64,000 bases of DNA from Paenibacillus lignilyticus (GTDB taxonomy: Bacteria; Bacillota; Bacilli; Paenibacillales; Paenibacillaceae): positions 248,001 to 312,000 of the forward strand of contig NZ_JAGKSP010000001.1 in assembly GCF_017942085.1 (NCBI RefSeq), given 5' to 3'. Under the pieces are notes generated by a model. It was given only the letters and a program-made list of their open reading frames with translations. It was not told the DNA's origin and did no database searches. Positions 44,518-53,364 of this stretch are shown piece after piece. The translations under genes and the position numbers were made by a program. How positions within the stretch are numbered: the first letter of the stretch is position 1; each line of letters begins with the position of its first letter.

Positions 44518-46439
44518 GTTCCTACTCTCCCTCTCAGCTGATCATTCATGATCGCTTCCTTATTCGTTGTTTCCGTTTGCGTATGTTCCTCAGCCTCGCC
44601 TAACACTTCCGTAACCAGGACAGGCCGCTCTTTCCCTTTCACTTTCACTTCGCCGATGGATTGCGTAATGAACTTCCCCTTCACCCGGGCGAGTGTTTCT
44701 TCACTGATCAAAATTTGCCCCGGCTTCGCATTAGACTCCAACCGAGCCGCCAAATTGACGGTGTCGCCTATCGCCGTATAATCAAGCCGAAGCATCTGAG
44801 AGCCGATGTTGCCGACGACGGCAGGGCCGCTGTTAACGCCGACGCCGAAACGAACGGGAACGCCGATCTCTCGCAGACATCGTTCCTCGAGCTCCGCTGA
44901 TTGGCGTTTCATCTCCAGTGCCGCACGTACGGCGAGCTCAGGATGGTTCGGTTGCGTGATCGGTGCTCCGAAGATTGCCATGACGCCATCGCCGATGAAC
45001 TTATCGAGCGTGCCGTTCCAATTGAACACAGCCTTCGTACAAATATCCAAGTATTCATTAAGCACTTGAATGACCTGCTCCGGCTCCAGCTTCTCTGACA
45101 TCGGAGTAAACCCGCGAATGTCGACGAATATAACGCTGATGTCACGGCGTTGACCGCCTACCGTCACTTCCTCGCCGGAAGCAAGCATTTCATCCACGAC
45201 CGTTCGCGGTACGAATCGGCCGAAAATATTCGTAACCCGGCTGCGCTCGCGTCGTTCCGCAAGATAATGACTGACGACGGACCAAATGAAGACCGTTGTT
45301 AAGGCCAAGAACGGATATGTAAAGGTAATAAATAATGATTTAAGCTGATAGAGCTCGATCCACACCAATATAAATACGGCTGCGAGCACTCCATATACAG
45401 CAAACGCCTTATTACCGGTAAACCGTTCAAACAGAATCGTAGAAAGGAATGTCAGCAATATAATCAAAGCGTAGTTCACCACAGGACTTGCTTTCGTCGA
45501 GAATTTTCCGGCAACCAGCGATTGAATCATGTTCGCATGAATCTCGACTCCGTACATCTTCAGCGTCGTGCTGAGCGGAGTTAAATACTCGTCCTGCAGG
45601 CCGGGTGCGAAAGGTCCGATCAGAACAACATCGCCTTGATAGTAATCTGCGGGGATGTTTCCCGACAGCACGTCGAAGAAGGATTGCGAATCATACCCCG
45701 TTGCAAGGCTCATCTCTTCGCGAGGCTCCGTGTAGAACTCCGTGGCAATCTGATTGCGGCTGTCAGCCGGAATCCATTGCTCTCCTCGATACCAGCCCTT
45801 CTTCTCCTCACTCCATACGATCTGATGCTCTTGATCCAGCAAATAGTTGGCCAGCTTCACGCTGAAAGCCGGCATTACTTGGCCTTTATCATCTTTCAAT
45901 CCGATCGTCAGCTTACGGACTGTACCGTCTTTATCCTGCAGTACATTGATATGTCCTAATTGCTCCGGACCTGCTCCAATCGTCTCGGCAGGATAGGAAA
46001 TCGATTCCGTCTCCAGTTCGCCGGCTTCATCTTGTCTGGCCTTGAAGTTAAAGACGACAGGTAAGATGACATTGGGGTACTTCTTCATCGTTTCCGCCAT
46101 CAGCTTGTCGCTCTCCGGATCATTCCCCGGCTCTGCCAGCACAACGTCCAGCGCGATCGCTTTGGCGCCTGCGTCCGCCAGCATCGAGATAAGCTGTGCA
46201 TAGAGTCCGCGATCCCAGGGGAATTGACCTAAATTGTCGAGCGAGGCTTGGTCGATCTTAATGAGTTTAATGTTCACATTAGGTGCACGATCCGCGTCTG
46301 CCTTCTGCATGATCTTATCCTGTAAAACGGACTCTACCAGTCCCAGTGTGCCGCCTGTTCCCAAACTGCTTAGAAACGACCAGAACAAACAGATCAACAG
46401 CCCTAGGGCTGTTGTAATCAACCACTTTCGCCTAAGCAT
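44514..46439 (-). CDS. Membrane adenylate cyclase with CHASE2 sensor (class III)
   Basis: 641 aa from an ATG behind GGGGG. One N-terminal membrane helix leads to a CHASE2 sensor of about 290 residues outside the cell (IKIDQASLDNLGQFPWDRG, AIALDVVLAEPG, GDVVLIGPFAPGLQDEYLTP). Three membrane helices follow near 325-405. The cytoplasmic cyclase domain has the metal Asp in FVDIRGFTPMSEKL, the substrate Lys in LDKFIGDGVMAIFGAP and DYTAIGDTVNLAARLE. Lys and Asp at the base-selecting positions indicate ATP, so cAMP is the likely product. It heads the operon with the FecR and NHL proteins. Confidence 0.94.
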   Translation of the reverse strand: MLRRKWLITTALGLLICLFWSFLSSLGTGGTLGLVESVLQDKIMQKADADRAPNVNIKLIKIDQASLDNLGQFPWDRGLYAQLISMLADAGAKAIALDVVLAEPGNDPESDKLMAETMKKYPNVILPVVFNFKARQDEAGELETESISYPAETIGAGPEQLGHINVLQDKDGTVRKLTIGLKDDKGQVMPAFSVKLANYLLDQEHQIVWSEEKKGWYRGEQWIPADSRNQIATEFYTEPREEMSLATGYDSQSFFDVLSGNIPADYYQGDVVLIGPFAPGLQDEYLTPLSTTLKMYGVEIHANMIQSLVAGKFSTKASPVVNYALIILLTFLSTILFERFTGNKAFAVYGVLAAVFILVWIELYQLKSLFITFTYPFLALTTVFIWSVVSHYLAERRERSRVTNIFGRFVPRTVVDEMLASGEEVTVGGQRRDISVIFVDIRGFTPMSEKLEPEQVIQVLNEYLDICTKAVFNWNGTLDKFIGDGVMAIFGAPITQPNHPELAVRAALEMKRQSAELEERCLREIGVPVRFGVGVNSGPAVVGNIGSQMLRLDYTAIGDTVNLAARLESNAKPGQILISEETLARVKGKFITQSIGEVKVKGKERPVLVTEVLGEAEEHTQTETTNKEAIMNDQLRGRVGT

Positions 46440-46544
46440 ATTTTCCCCCTAGTTCCTCAAAAATCAGTAAATTTTTCCTAGTAATCTTCCTTCTATTCTA
46501 GTTCACTTTCAGAAGAGAAGGCAATATAAACATGTCGAAACAAC

Positions 46545-46586
46545 GAGAAAAATCCCATCCCTTGTCGAAACAAGAAATGGGATTAT
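46545..46586 (-). terminator. Intrinsic terminator of the ferredoxin gene
   Basis: AATCCCAT / ATGGGATT outer stem with an inner CTTGT / ACAAG stem and a 4-nt loop, followed on the minus strand by a TTTTTCT run. Confidence 0.75.
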
Positions 46587-46608
46587 TCTTCAATCCTATT
46601 TAGCTGAA

Positions 46609-46911
<303 letters not shown>

Positions 46912-48198
46912 TCACTCATCACTATATAACATATGCTCGTCTGTTTGCAAGGATGTCCCCCTAATTCGTTTGTTGCGAATTAACGCCGACGGGTCGTCTC
47001 CGAGCATGCCCGCTGTAAGCACCGCATCCTCGCCAAACTTATCGCGAAGCATATCCATAGCCTTCGTTAAAGCGGCTTTCTTAGGCTGTTCTTTATATTC
47101 GAACAAGTCTAGCTGCACCGCCGTTTCATCCTGCAATGATAGATTCTGCAGCGTAATTCCCAGCAGTCTGACGGGCTCGCCAAGCGGCCAGTGTTTATAG
47201 AATAGTTTACAAGCTTCCTTATGAATATCTGCTGCGGAATCGGTCGGTACGGGAAGTGTAATAGATCTGCTTACCGTTGTCATATCCGGTTTGCGGATGA
47301 CGATCTGAACGGTGGATGCCATCATTTTCTGATGACGCATTCTGCGTCCGGTTTGATCAGCCAAGTTCAGCAGTATTCGATGCACTTCCGTGCGGTCTTT
47401 CACATCGTTAGGCAATGTCGTCGTATGTCCGACGGATTTGTTCCGTTCTCTGGCCGCATTGACCGGTGAATGATCATTTCCGTAGGATGCCGACTTCATC
47501 CAAGATCCGAGTACGCCAAAATGTTTCGTCAGCATGGCTTCATCGGCTTCTGCCAATTGCCCGATTGTTCGTATATTCAGTTTCGTGAGTTTGTCGGCCG
47601 TCTTCCGTCCGATACCGAACAGCGAGTCACAGGGTTTATCCCACAGCAGCTTCGGAACATCTCGAATTCGGAGCACGGTGAACCCGTTCGGCTTCTGCAT
47701 ATCGGAGGCCATCTTGGCCAGCAGCTTATTCGGCGCTACGCCTATCGAGCATGGAAGGTTCCATTCGGTCCGAATTCGATCCTGAATGGCGTGCGCAATC
47801 TCCAGCGGTTCACCAAATGCGGATGAGCCCGTTATATCCATATAGCATTCATCGATAGACATCGCTTCAACTAATGGTGTGTACTGCCGGGCAATCGACA
47901 TAAACCCACGCGAATAGGTCCGGTACAGATCAAAGTCAGGGCGAATGAGTATCAAATCCGGGCAGCGCCGCATCCCTTCGCGGACCGTCATCCCCGTCCT
48001 AACCCCTTGCTTGCGGGCCGCATAGGAAGAAGTGACGATAATGCCTTTGCGCAGCTCCACGCTGCCGGCGACCGCTGTTGGCTTTCCTTTATAGAGATGC
48101 GGTTCTTCCGCTTCATGCACGGAGCAATAGAATGCATTCATGTCCAGGTGTAAAATAATGCGGTTCTTGGCAGCTGGTTTCTGATGATCCGTGGGCAT
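46912..48198 (-). CDS. dinB: DNA polymerase IV, Y family
   Basis: 428 aa from the ATG at 48198, behind AATAGGAGG; a start eight codons upstream would lie over that site. Catalytic acidic residues are in ILHLDMNAFYCSVH and MSIDECYMDITGSS. The Y-family YAARKQGVRTGMTVREGMRR segment, the helix-hairpin-helix LFGIGRKTADKLTKLNIRTI and the little-finger domain follow. It performs translesion synthesis. The protein is longer than the usual 350-410 aa because of a C-terminal tail, which has no clear beta-clamp motif apart from VQLDLFEYKEQ, itself a fair match to QLxLF. Confidence 0.95.
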   Translation of the reverse strand: MPTDHQKPAAKNRIILHLDMNAFYCSVHEAEEPHLYKGKPTAVAGSVELRKGIIVTSSYAARKQGVRTGMTVREGMRRCPDLILIRPDFDLYRTYSRGFMSIARQYTPLVEAMSIDECYMDITGSSAFGEPLEIAHAIQDRIRTEWNLPCSIGVAPNKLLAKMASDMQKPNGFTVLRIRDVPKLLWDKPCDSLFGIGRKTADKLTKLNIRTIGQLAEADEAMLTKHFGVLGSWMKSASYGNDHSPVNAARERNKSVGHTTTLPNDVKDRTEVHRILLNLADQTGRRMRHQKMMASTVQIVIRKPDMTTVSRSITLPVPTDSAADIHKEACKLFYKHWPLGEPVRLLGITLQNLSLQDETAVQLDLFEYKEQPKKAALTKAMDMLRDKFGEDAVLTAGMLGDDPSALIRNKRIRGTSLQTDEHMLYSDE

Positions 48199-48298
48199 GA
48201 CCGACTTCCTCCTATTCCGCAAAAAATGCTTCTAATCTCAGCATACAATTGCCGATAGAGGCAGTCAACTTGCGGCATTACGGCGCGTTAACCTAACA

Positions 48299-48327
48299 TT
48301 TACGCACCGCACAAGTAATGCTATAAT
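48299..48327 (+). promoter_or_regulatory. Probable sigma-A promoter of cimA
   Basis: TTTACG (48299-48304), a 17-nt spacer and a consensus TATAAT (48322-48327) lie 50 nt before the start. No T-box or other long leader fits in the space. Confidence 0.6.
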
Positions 48328-48376
48328 AAAAAATTATGACTATGCATAGGATTAGTAGTGAAGGGGGCTTCTGCAA

Positions 48377-49996
48377 ATGATGGCAAACACAATCTCCATT
48401 TTCGACACTACGCTGAGAGACGGCACGCAAGGCGAAGGAATCAGCCTCTCCGCAGACGACAAAATAAAAATTGCCCAGAAGCTTGATTTACTTGGCGTTC
48501 ATTATATTGAAGGCGGAAATCCAGGCAGCAACAGCAAGGATATCGAGTTCTTTCAACGTGTCAAGCATTTGAAGCTGGGAGCCAAGATCACCGCATTCGG
48601 CAGCACAAGACGCAAAAATTCACTGGCAGAGCAAGATAGCAGCCTGCTGCGAATCGTCGAGTCCGGTGTACCTGCTGCGACGCTGGTCGGCAAGTCATGG
48701 GATTTCCATGTACATACCGCTCTGCAGACGACGCTTGAAGAGAATTTGGCAATGATCTACGATTCCTTTGCCTTCCTTAAACGCAATGACGTTGAAGCGA
48801 TCTTCGATGCGGAGCATTTCTTTGATGGGTACAAGCATAACCCTGAATATGCACTCTCTGTCCTGCGCAAAGCGCAAGACGCAGGTGCGGACTGGATCGT
48901 GCTTTGCGACACGAATGGCGGCACATTGCCGTCCGAAGTACATGATATCGTCACACGCATCCGAATGGAGCTCAACGCGCCAATTGGTATTCATACGCAC
49001 AATGACTGCGAGCTTGCCGTAGCCAACACTTTAGCTGCCGTACAAGCCGGCGCTCGTCAAGTGCAAGGAACGATCAACGGTTACGGCGAACGCTGCGGCA
49101 ACGCCAATCTGTGCTCGATCATTCCGAATCTTCAAATCAAAATGAACTATCGCTGCGTGAGTGATGATCAGCTTCAATCCCTTACGAACACAGCCCGCTA
49201 CATCAGCGAGATCGCGAATGTCCATATGCCTGTTGCGCAGCCGTATGTCGGCAACGCAGCTTTCGCGCATAAAGGCGGCATCCACGTTTCCGCCATTATG
49301 AAAGACTCCAAGACGTACGAGCATATCCGTCCCGAGCTGGTCGGCAATAAGCAGCGCGTACTCGTCTCTGAGCTTGCCGGTCAAAGCAATATCATTTCCA
49401 AAGCGCAAGAGCTCGGACTTGACATTAACGCGAATAACGACAAGACCAAAGAAATTATGGAACGGATCAAAGACCTGGAGCATCAAGGCTACCAATTCGA
49501 GGGTGCTGATGCATCGCTCGAGCTGCTGCTGCGCGATGCCTTCGGCGAAATGAAAGAAATTTTCAAGCTGGAATCGCTCAAAATGATCGTTGAGAAAACA
49601 AACGGCAACCACATGAACGCCGAAGCGATCGTTAAAGTAAATGTCGAAGGCCAAACCGTATATATGGCGGCTGAAGGCAACGGTCCGGTTAATGCATTGA
49701 ATAACGCCCTTCGCAAATCGCTGGAGCAGTTCTATCCAAGCATCAATGACTTCCACCTCTCCGACTATAAAGTCCGGGTCATCGACGAGAAGGACGCAAC
49801 GGCGGCTAAAGTACGCGTGTTAATGGAATCCACAGACTTCAAGAACACTTGGAACACGGTCGGCGTCTCGAACAACGTGATTGAAGCGAGCTGGGAAGCG
49901 CTGGTCGACAGCATCCGTTATGCGCTGCTCAATATGTCTAGGATAGATAATGCTATGGATGAGCCTCGCGAACAGTTCGGATTGGTTAATCACTAA
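48377..49996 (+). CDS. cimA: (R)-citramalate synthase
   Basis: 539 aa from the ATG pair at 48377, behind GAAGGGGG. The N-terminal barrel has the acetyl-CoA condensing signature (ISIFDTTLRDGTQGEGISLS) and NGYGERCGNANLCSI. The THTHNDCELAVANTLA-like segment (IGIHTHNDCELAVANTL) supplies metal-binding His residues. The C-terminal regulatory region follows near 370-535. The DGTQGEG opening and full length favour citramalate synthase over isopropylmalate or homocitrate synthase. It condenses pyruvate and acetyl-CoA, giving a threonine-independent route to isoleucine. It is a single-gene transcript with its own promoter and terminator. Confidence 0.92.
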   Translation: MMANTISIFDTTLRDGTQGEGISLSADDKIKIAQKLDLLGVHYIEGGNPGSNSKDIEFFQRVKHLKLGAKITAFGSTRRKNSLAEQDSSLLRIVESGVPAATLVGKSWDFHVHTALQTTLEENLAMIYDSFAFLKRNDVEAIFDAEHFFDGYKHNPEYALSVLRKAQDAGADWIVLCDTNGGTLPSEVHDIVTRIRMELNAPIGIHTHNDCELAVANTLAAVQAGARQVQGTINGYGERCGNANLCSIIPNLQIKMNYRCVSDDQLQSLTNTARYISEIANVHMPVAQPYVGNAAFAHKGGIHVSAIMKDSKTYEHIRPELVGNKQRVLVSELAGQSNIISKAQELGLDINANNDKTKEIMERIKDLEHQGYQFEGADASLELLLRDAFGEMKEIFKLESLKMIVEKTNGNHMNAEAIVKVNVEGQTVYMAAEGNGPVNALNNALRKSLEQFYPSINDFHLSDYKVRVIDEKDATAAKVRVLMESTDFKNTWNTVGVSNNVIEASWEALVDSIRYALLNMSRIDNAMDEPREQFGLVNH

Positions 49997-50003
49997 ACGG
50001 CAA

Positions 50004-50049
50004 GAACGCCGTATCCGCCTTTATTGGCTGATACGGCGTTCTTTATTTT
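50004..50049 (+). terminator. Intrinsic terminator of cimA
   Basis: A perfect 12-bp GAACGCCGTATC / GATACGGCGTTC stem with a 14-nt loop is followed by TTTATTTTA. It lies just after cimA and also separates the converging thioredoxin gene. Confidence 0.85.
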
Positions 50050-50064
50050 ACGCTGGAATGGTGG

Positions 50065-50625
50065 TTATGTGCCTGTATGCTGCTCTTCTTGAACGTCAAT
50101 CCACTTGTCGATGATCGCTTCCCATTTGCTCTTAGAGATGACCCCGCCTATCCGCTCTCTTACAATCCCATTGCTGTCAATCAAGAGCGTGGTTGGGAAC
50201 GTGTTCACTTTGTACAAGTCAGTCGCTTTGCCGTCCCGATCCATCAGGATAGGGAATTTCAGCTTTTGCTCCGTGACAAATTCTCTTGCCTGACGCTCTT
50301 TATCCAGGCTTGTTGCATTGATGCCGTAAAGCTCCAGCTTATCGCCATACTTCTCCGAAAGTGCCTGCATATCCGGCGCCTCCATCTCACAAGGCCAGCA
50401 CCATGAAGCCCAGAAATTCACCATCAGCAGCTTCTCGCGTTTACCGCCGATCGCGGTTACTTGGTCCGTTAAGTTCGGAAGCTCCAGAGTGGGAGCCGTA
50501 TAACCCGGTTTGGGCAGCATATCGCCTGAAGCGGCAAGCGCTTCGTTATGTTTTCCTTTATTTTGGTAGACTGCGGCACCGGCCAACACCAGCACGATGA
50601 CGATCAGTACAATCGAACGTTTCAT
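50065..50625 (-). CDS. TlpA/ResA-type thiol-disulfide oxidoreductase
   Basis: 186 aa from the ATG at 50625, behind GAAGGCGCAAGG; a longer frame to 50667 lacks a site. An N-terminal membrane anchor (SIVLIVIVLVLAGAAVY) leads to the thioredoxin fold with active site WASWCWPCEMEAPDMQ (CxxC = CWPC), VNTFPTTLLIDSNGIV and the cis-Pro region. It should act outside the membrane, reducing disulfides as ResA does in cytochrome c maturation. CWPC differs from the CEPC of ResA, so substrate assignment is open. Confidence 0.92.
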   Translation of the reverse strand: MKRSIVLIVIVLVLAGAAVYQNKGKHNEALAASGDMLPKPGYTAPTLELPNLTDQVTAIGGKREKLLMVNFWASWCWPCEMEAPDMQALSEKYGDKLELYGINATSLDKERQAREFVTEQKLKFPILMDRDGKATDLYKVNTFPTTLLIDSNGIVRERIGGVISKSKWEAIIDKWIDVQEEQHTGT

Positions 50626-50761
50626 CCTTGCGCCTTCTTTCTTATATGCAATATCTGTTTCGGACAACCTCCCTACATGTTACCACGCTTGGGAATGGAT
50701 GCTCAAGTTCGTGGGAACATTACCGTCGAGATGACACAATTTCGCCATGGGAGCTGTTCTA

Positions 50762-52069
50762 ATGAAGCAAGCAACAAAATCCGGTTGGGCCCAAGGGAAA
50801 CCGGGAAAGCTGCGCACAAGCGGATCGAGCAGCGGCAGCAAGAACAAGAATAATCAAAGCGAACAAGGTAAAGGCAAATGGCTTCAATACTGCGCGCTCG
50901 CTACTGTACCGCTCGTGCTTGTTTTAGGTAACTCCATGCTCGTCCCGATTTTGCCGGATATGGAGAAGGAGCTTGGCATTTCAGGATTCCAAGCCAGTCT
51001 GGTCATTACGTTGTTTTCAGTTGCAGCCGGTCTTATCATCCCAATCTCTGGATACTTATCCGATCGCTTCACGCGTAAAGCCGTTATTTTGCCCTCTCTT
51101 GCACTCTATGGGATAGCCGGTATAGTAGCGGGCATCGGAGCGGTTACGCATGCCTATTGGCTTCTCATTACGGCACGCGCGCTTCAAGGAATCGGCGCTG
51201 CCGGCACTTCCCCGATTGCGATGGCTCTTGTAGGAGACATGTACAAGGACGGCAGTGAAAGCGAAGCTTTAGGCCTCATAGAAGCTTCCAACGGCGCAGG
51301 CAAGGTAATAAGTCCGATTATCGGCTCTCTACTCGCCTTGATGGCTTGGTACGCCCCATTGTTTGCTTTTCCATTATTCTGTGCAGGGTCATTCTTCGCC
51401 ATGATGTTCTTGATTAAAGAACCGCCCAATGAAAAAAAAGAGAAAACACCGGTTAAGCAGTATATTGGGGGTATCGCGAAAGTCTTCAAGGAGAAGGGGC
51501 GCTGGCTCATTTCTGCATTCGTATCCGGTTCCCTCGGGCTTTTTATTCTGTTCGGTGTCCTCTTCCGGCTATCTGACGTATTGGAAGAAGCTCCCTATAA
51601 TATTGACGGTGTAGCTAAGGGCGGCGTTCTGGCGATCCCGCTCCTCTTCTTGGTTATTACCGCATACGTGACCGGCCGCAAAATCAAAAACAACGGCACG
51701 CTCATGCGGCATCTAATGATCATCGGATTAGCTGTTATGGGCTCGGCATTGGCAGCCGCGGCTTTCATCCACAACAGTGTATATGCGTTAATCGGCTTCG
51801 CGGCGCTCAGCAGCGCCGGCACCGGCCTCTTGCTTCCCTGTCTGAATACGCTCATCACCGGCTCTGTGGATCGCGAGCATCGAGGCATGGTCACTTCCCT
51901 CTACAGCAGCTTACGATTCTTCGGAGTAGCCTTCGGACCCCCTTTATTCGGCTGGATGGCCAAACGTTCCGATACGCTGCTGTACAGTGTTGTAGCCGCG
52001 CTTTCATTCGGCGCTTTACTCATCATTATTTTCATGGTCCATCCGCCTAAGACAGCCGGAGATGCTTAA
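50762..52069 (+). CDS. MFS drug/metabolite exporter (DHA1-like)
   Basis: 435 aa from the ATG at 50762, 8 nt after GGGAG; an ATG five codons earlier precedes that site. A soluble Ser/Lys/Asn-rich tail of about 40 residues precedes twelve membrane segments. Family marks include NSMLVPILPDMEKELGIS in helix 1, the helix 2-3 loop GYLSDRFTRKAVILP and RALQGIGAAGTSPIAMALVG in helix 5. These match the DHA1 antiporters, which export drugs or metabolites. The hydrophilic N-terminal extension is longer than usual. Confidence 0.92.
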   Translation: MKQATKSGWAQGKPGKLRTSGSSSGSKNKNNQSEQGKGKWLQYCALATVPLVLVLGNSMLVPILPDMEKELGISGFQASLVITLFSVAAGLIIPISGYLSDRFTRKAVILPSLALYGIAGIVAGIGAVTHAYWLLITARALQGIGAAGTSPIAMALVGDMYKDGSESEALGLIEASNGAGKVISPIIGSLLALMAWYAPLFAFPLFCAGSFFAMMFLIKEPPNEKKEKTPVKQYIGGIAKVFKEKGRWLISAFVSGSLGLFILFGVLFRLSDVLEEAPYNIDGVAKGGVLAIPLLFLVITAYVTGRKIKNNGTLMRHLMIIGLAVMGSALAAAAFIHNSVYALIGFAALSSAGTGLLLPCLNTLITGSVDREHRGMVTSLYSSLRFFGVAFGPPLFGWMAKRSDTLLYSVVAALSFGALLIIIFMVHPPKTAGDA

Positions 52070-52143
52070 TGCCAGTTACTGTCTTCCGAGGATCGGAAAC
52101 GATATAATGAGACAATGACCTTCGATATGAAAAGAGGCATTGT

Positions 52144-52632
52144 ATGAAGAACACCATCATCCATGCTAACGAGCCAGAACTCGATTCTGCTCCGGCCCAA
52201 GTATTCATTACGACCGAAGCCTATCAATCCCTGATCGAATGCTGTCTCCGAGCATTACCGGAGGAGGCATGCGGGATATTGAGCGGTACTGCCGGGCAGG
52301 CACAGCAGCCATTCGTAACCGTAACAGGCATCCAAGGTGTTCGTAATAGATCGCAGCAGCCGCTCAATCGGTTCGCGTTCGACCCCGAGGAATGGATTCA
52401 GGCTTATTACAGCATGCAAAAAAACCGACAATCGCTTGTCGGCTACTTTCACTCCCATCCATCGTCCATGCCGATCCCAAGCACTGCGGATTGGAATGGT
52501 CTGTACACGACGGCAACGGGCATCAATTATTGGATTGTTTCGCTCAAACAGGAAGACAAGCCGTTCATTCAGCCCTATTGGGCAGAGAAAGGCAGCTTCA
52601 CACCTTTAATGCTGACTCAAATAAGCATATAA
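52144..52632 (+). CDS. JAMM/MPN metallopeptidase (M67-type)
   Basis: 162 aa from an ATG behind AGAGGC. The zinc motif is complete: Glu in LPEEACGILSG, then GYFHSHPSSMPIPSTAD, which gives His-x-His and Asp ten residues on. The size and IWxVSL-like strand (INYWIVSLKQ) match bacterial Mov34/MPN proteases, which in some bacteria cleave ubiquitin-like or sulfur-carrier proteins. No carrier protein gene is adjacent. Its 3' end overlaps the converging exonuclease gene by 27 nt. Confidence 0.92.
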   Translation: MKNTIIHANEPELDSAPAQVFITTEAYQSLIECCLRALPEEACGILSGTAGQAQQPFVTVTGIQGVRNRSQQPLNRFAFDPEEWIQAYYSMQKNRQSLVGYFHSHPSSMPIPSTADWNGLYTTATGINYWIVSLKQEDKPFIQPYWAEKGSFTPLMLTQISI

Positions 52633-53346
52633 GTCCTCAAGCGTAATGACGTTTCGATCATGCATGCGCCGTAAATAATGTACCCACAGCTTGGCTGTCA
52701 TAAGGGAATCCTCCAGCGCATGATGCCGCTGTGTAATCTCGATCCCGCTTAATGTCAACATATCGTCCAAGTTATACGTCAGCCGGTTAGGCTCCAGCCA
52801 TTTCGCTACCAGCATCGTATCCAGCACGCGATGCGTCAGATTCACTTTCGATGTCCGCCACAGCGCTGCATTGAGAAACTGCTTGTCATGGCCGCTGGCG
52901 TGGGCGATCAGCAATCTTTTGCCGACGAACTCCATGAAATCATGAAGCACCTGCATGAGATCCGGCGCATCCTGGGCCATTTCATTCGTAATTCCGGTTA
53001 GCTCCGTTATATGCTTGGGCACTTTCCGTTTAGGATTCACTAAGCTGTAGAAGGTTCCGCCTTCCCCTTCCACAAGCTGATCTCCTTTCACGAGCACGGC
53101 TCCAACCGATAGAATCTCATCCCCGTTCGTCGGATAGAACCCGGTCGTCTCCAGGTCGAAGACAACGACCTCCATATCGTGCAGGGACTGATCCATCATC
53201 GATTCCTTGCGCTGCTCCTTCGACATCGAGCGGATGAAAGCCATTTGCTGCGCGTTTTGAGCGCCCATCATCGAAGCAATCGCCGGTGTAATTCCGCCCA
53301 TTTTGTATAAATGCCACATCCTGCCTACACTTTTCTGCTCCTTCAT
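52606..53346 (-). CDS. DnaQ-like 3'-5' exonuclease (DEDDh)
   Basis: 246 aa from an ATG behind GGAGGG. ExoI motif VVFDLETTGFYPTNGDEILS has the DE pair, ExoII is in LLIAHASGHDKQFLNAAL, and ExoIII is HHALEDSLMTAKLW with catalytic His and Asp. About 55 N-terminal residues are extra. It may be a repair or RNA/DNA-trimming nuclease, like other stand-alone DnaQ proteins. It is the last gene of a likely amt-DUF294-exonuclease transcript, 18 nt after the DUF294 gene. Confidence 0.92.
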   Translation of the reverse strand: MKEQKSVGRMWHLYKMGGITPAIASMMGAQNAQQMAFIRSMSKEQRKESMMDQSLHDMEVVVFDLETTGFYPTNGDEILSVGAVLVKGDQLVEGEGGTFYSLVNPKRKVPKHITELTGITNEMAQDAPDLMQVLHDFMEFVGKRLLIAHASGHDKQFLNAALWRTSKVNLTHRVLDTMLVAKWLEPNRLTYNLDDMLTLSGIEITQRHHALEDSLMTAKLWVHYLRRMHDRNVITLEDLYAYLSQH

Positions 53347-53364
53347 GGTTCTCCCTCCGCTGCT

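Noticed and set aside
48223-48376. T-box or other riboswitch before cimA
   Set aside because: The promoter lies only 50 nt before the start and no specifier stem or antiterminator fits.
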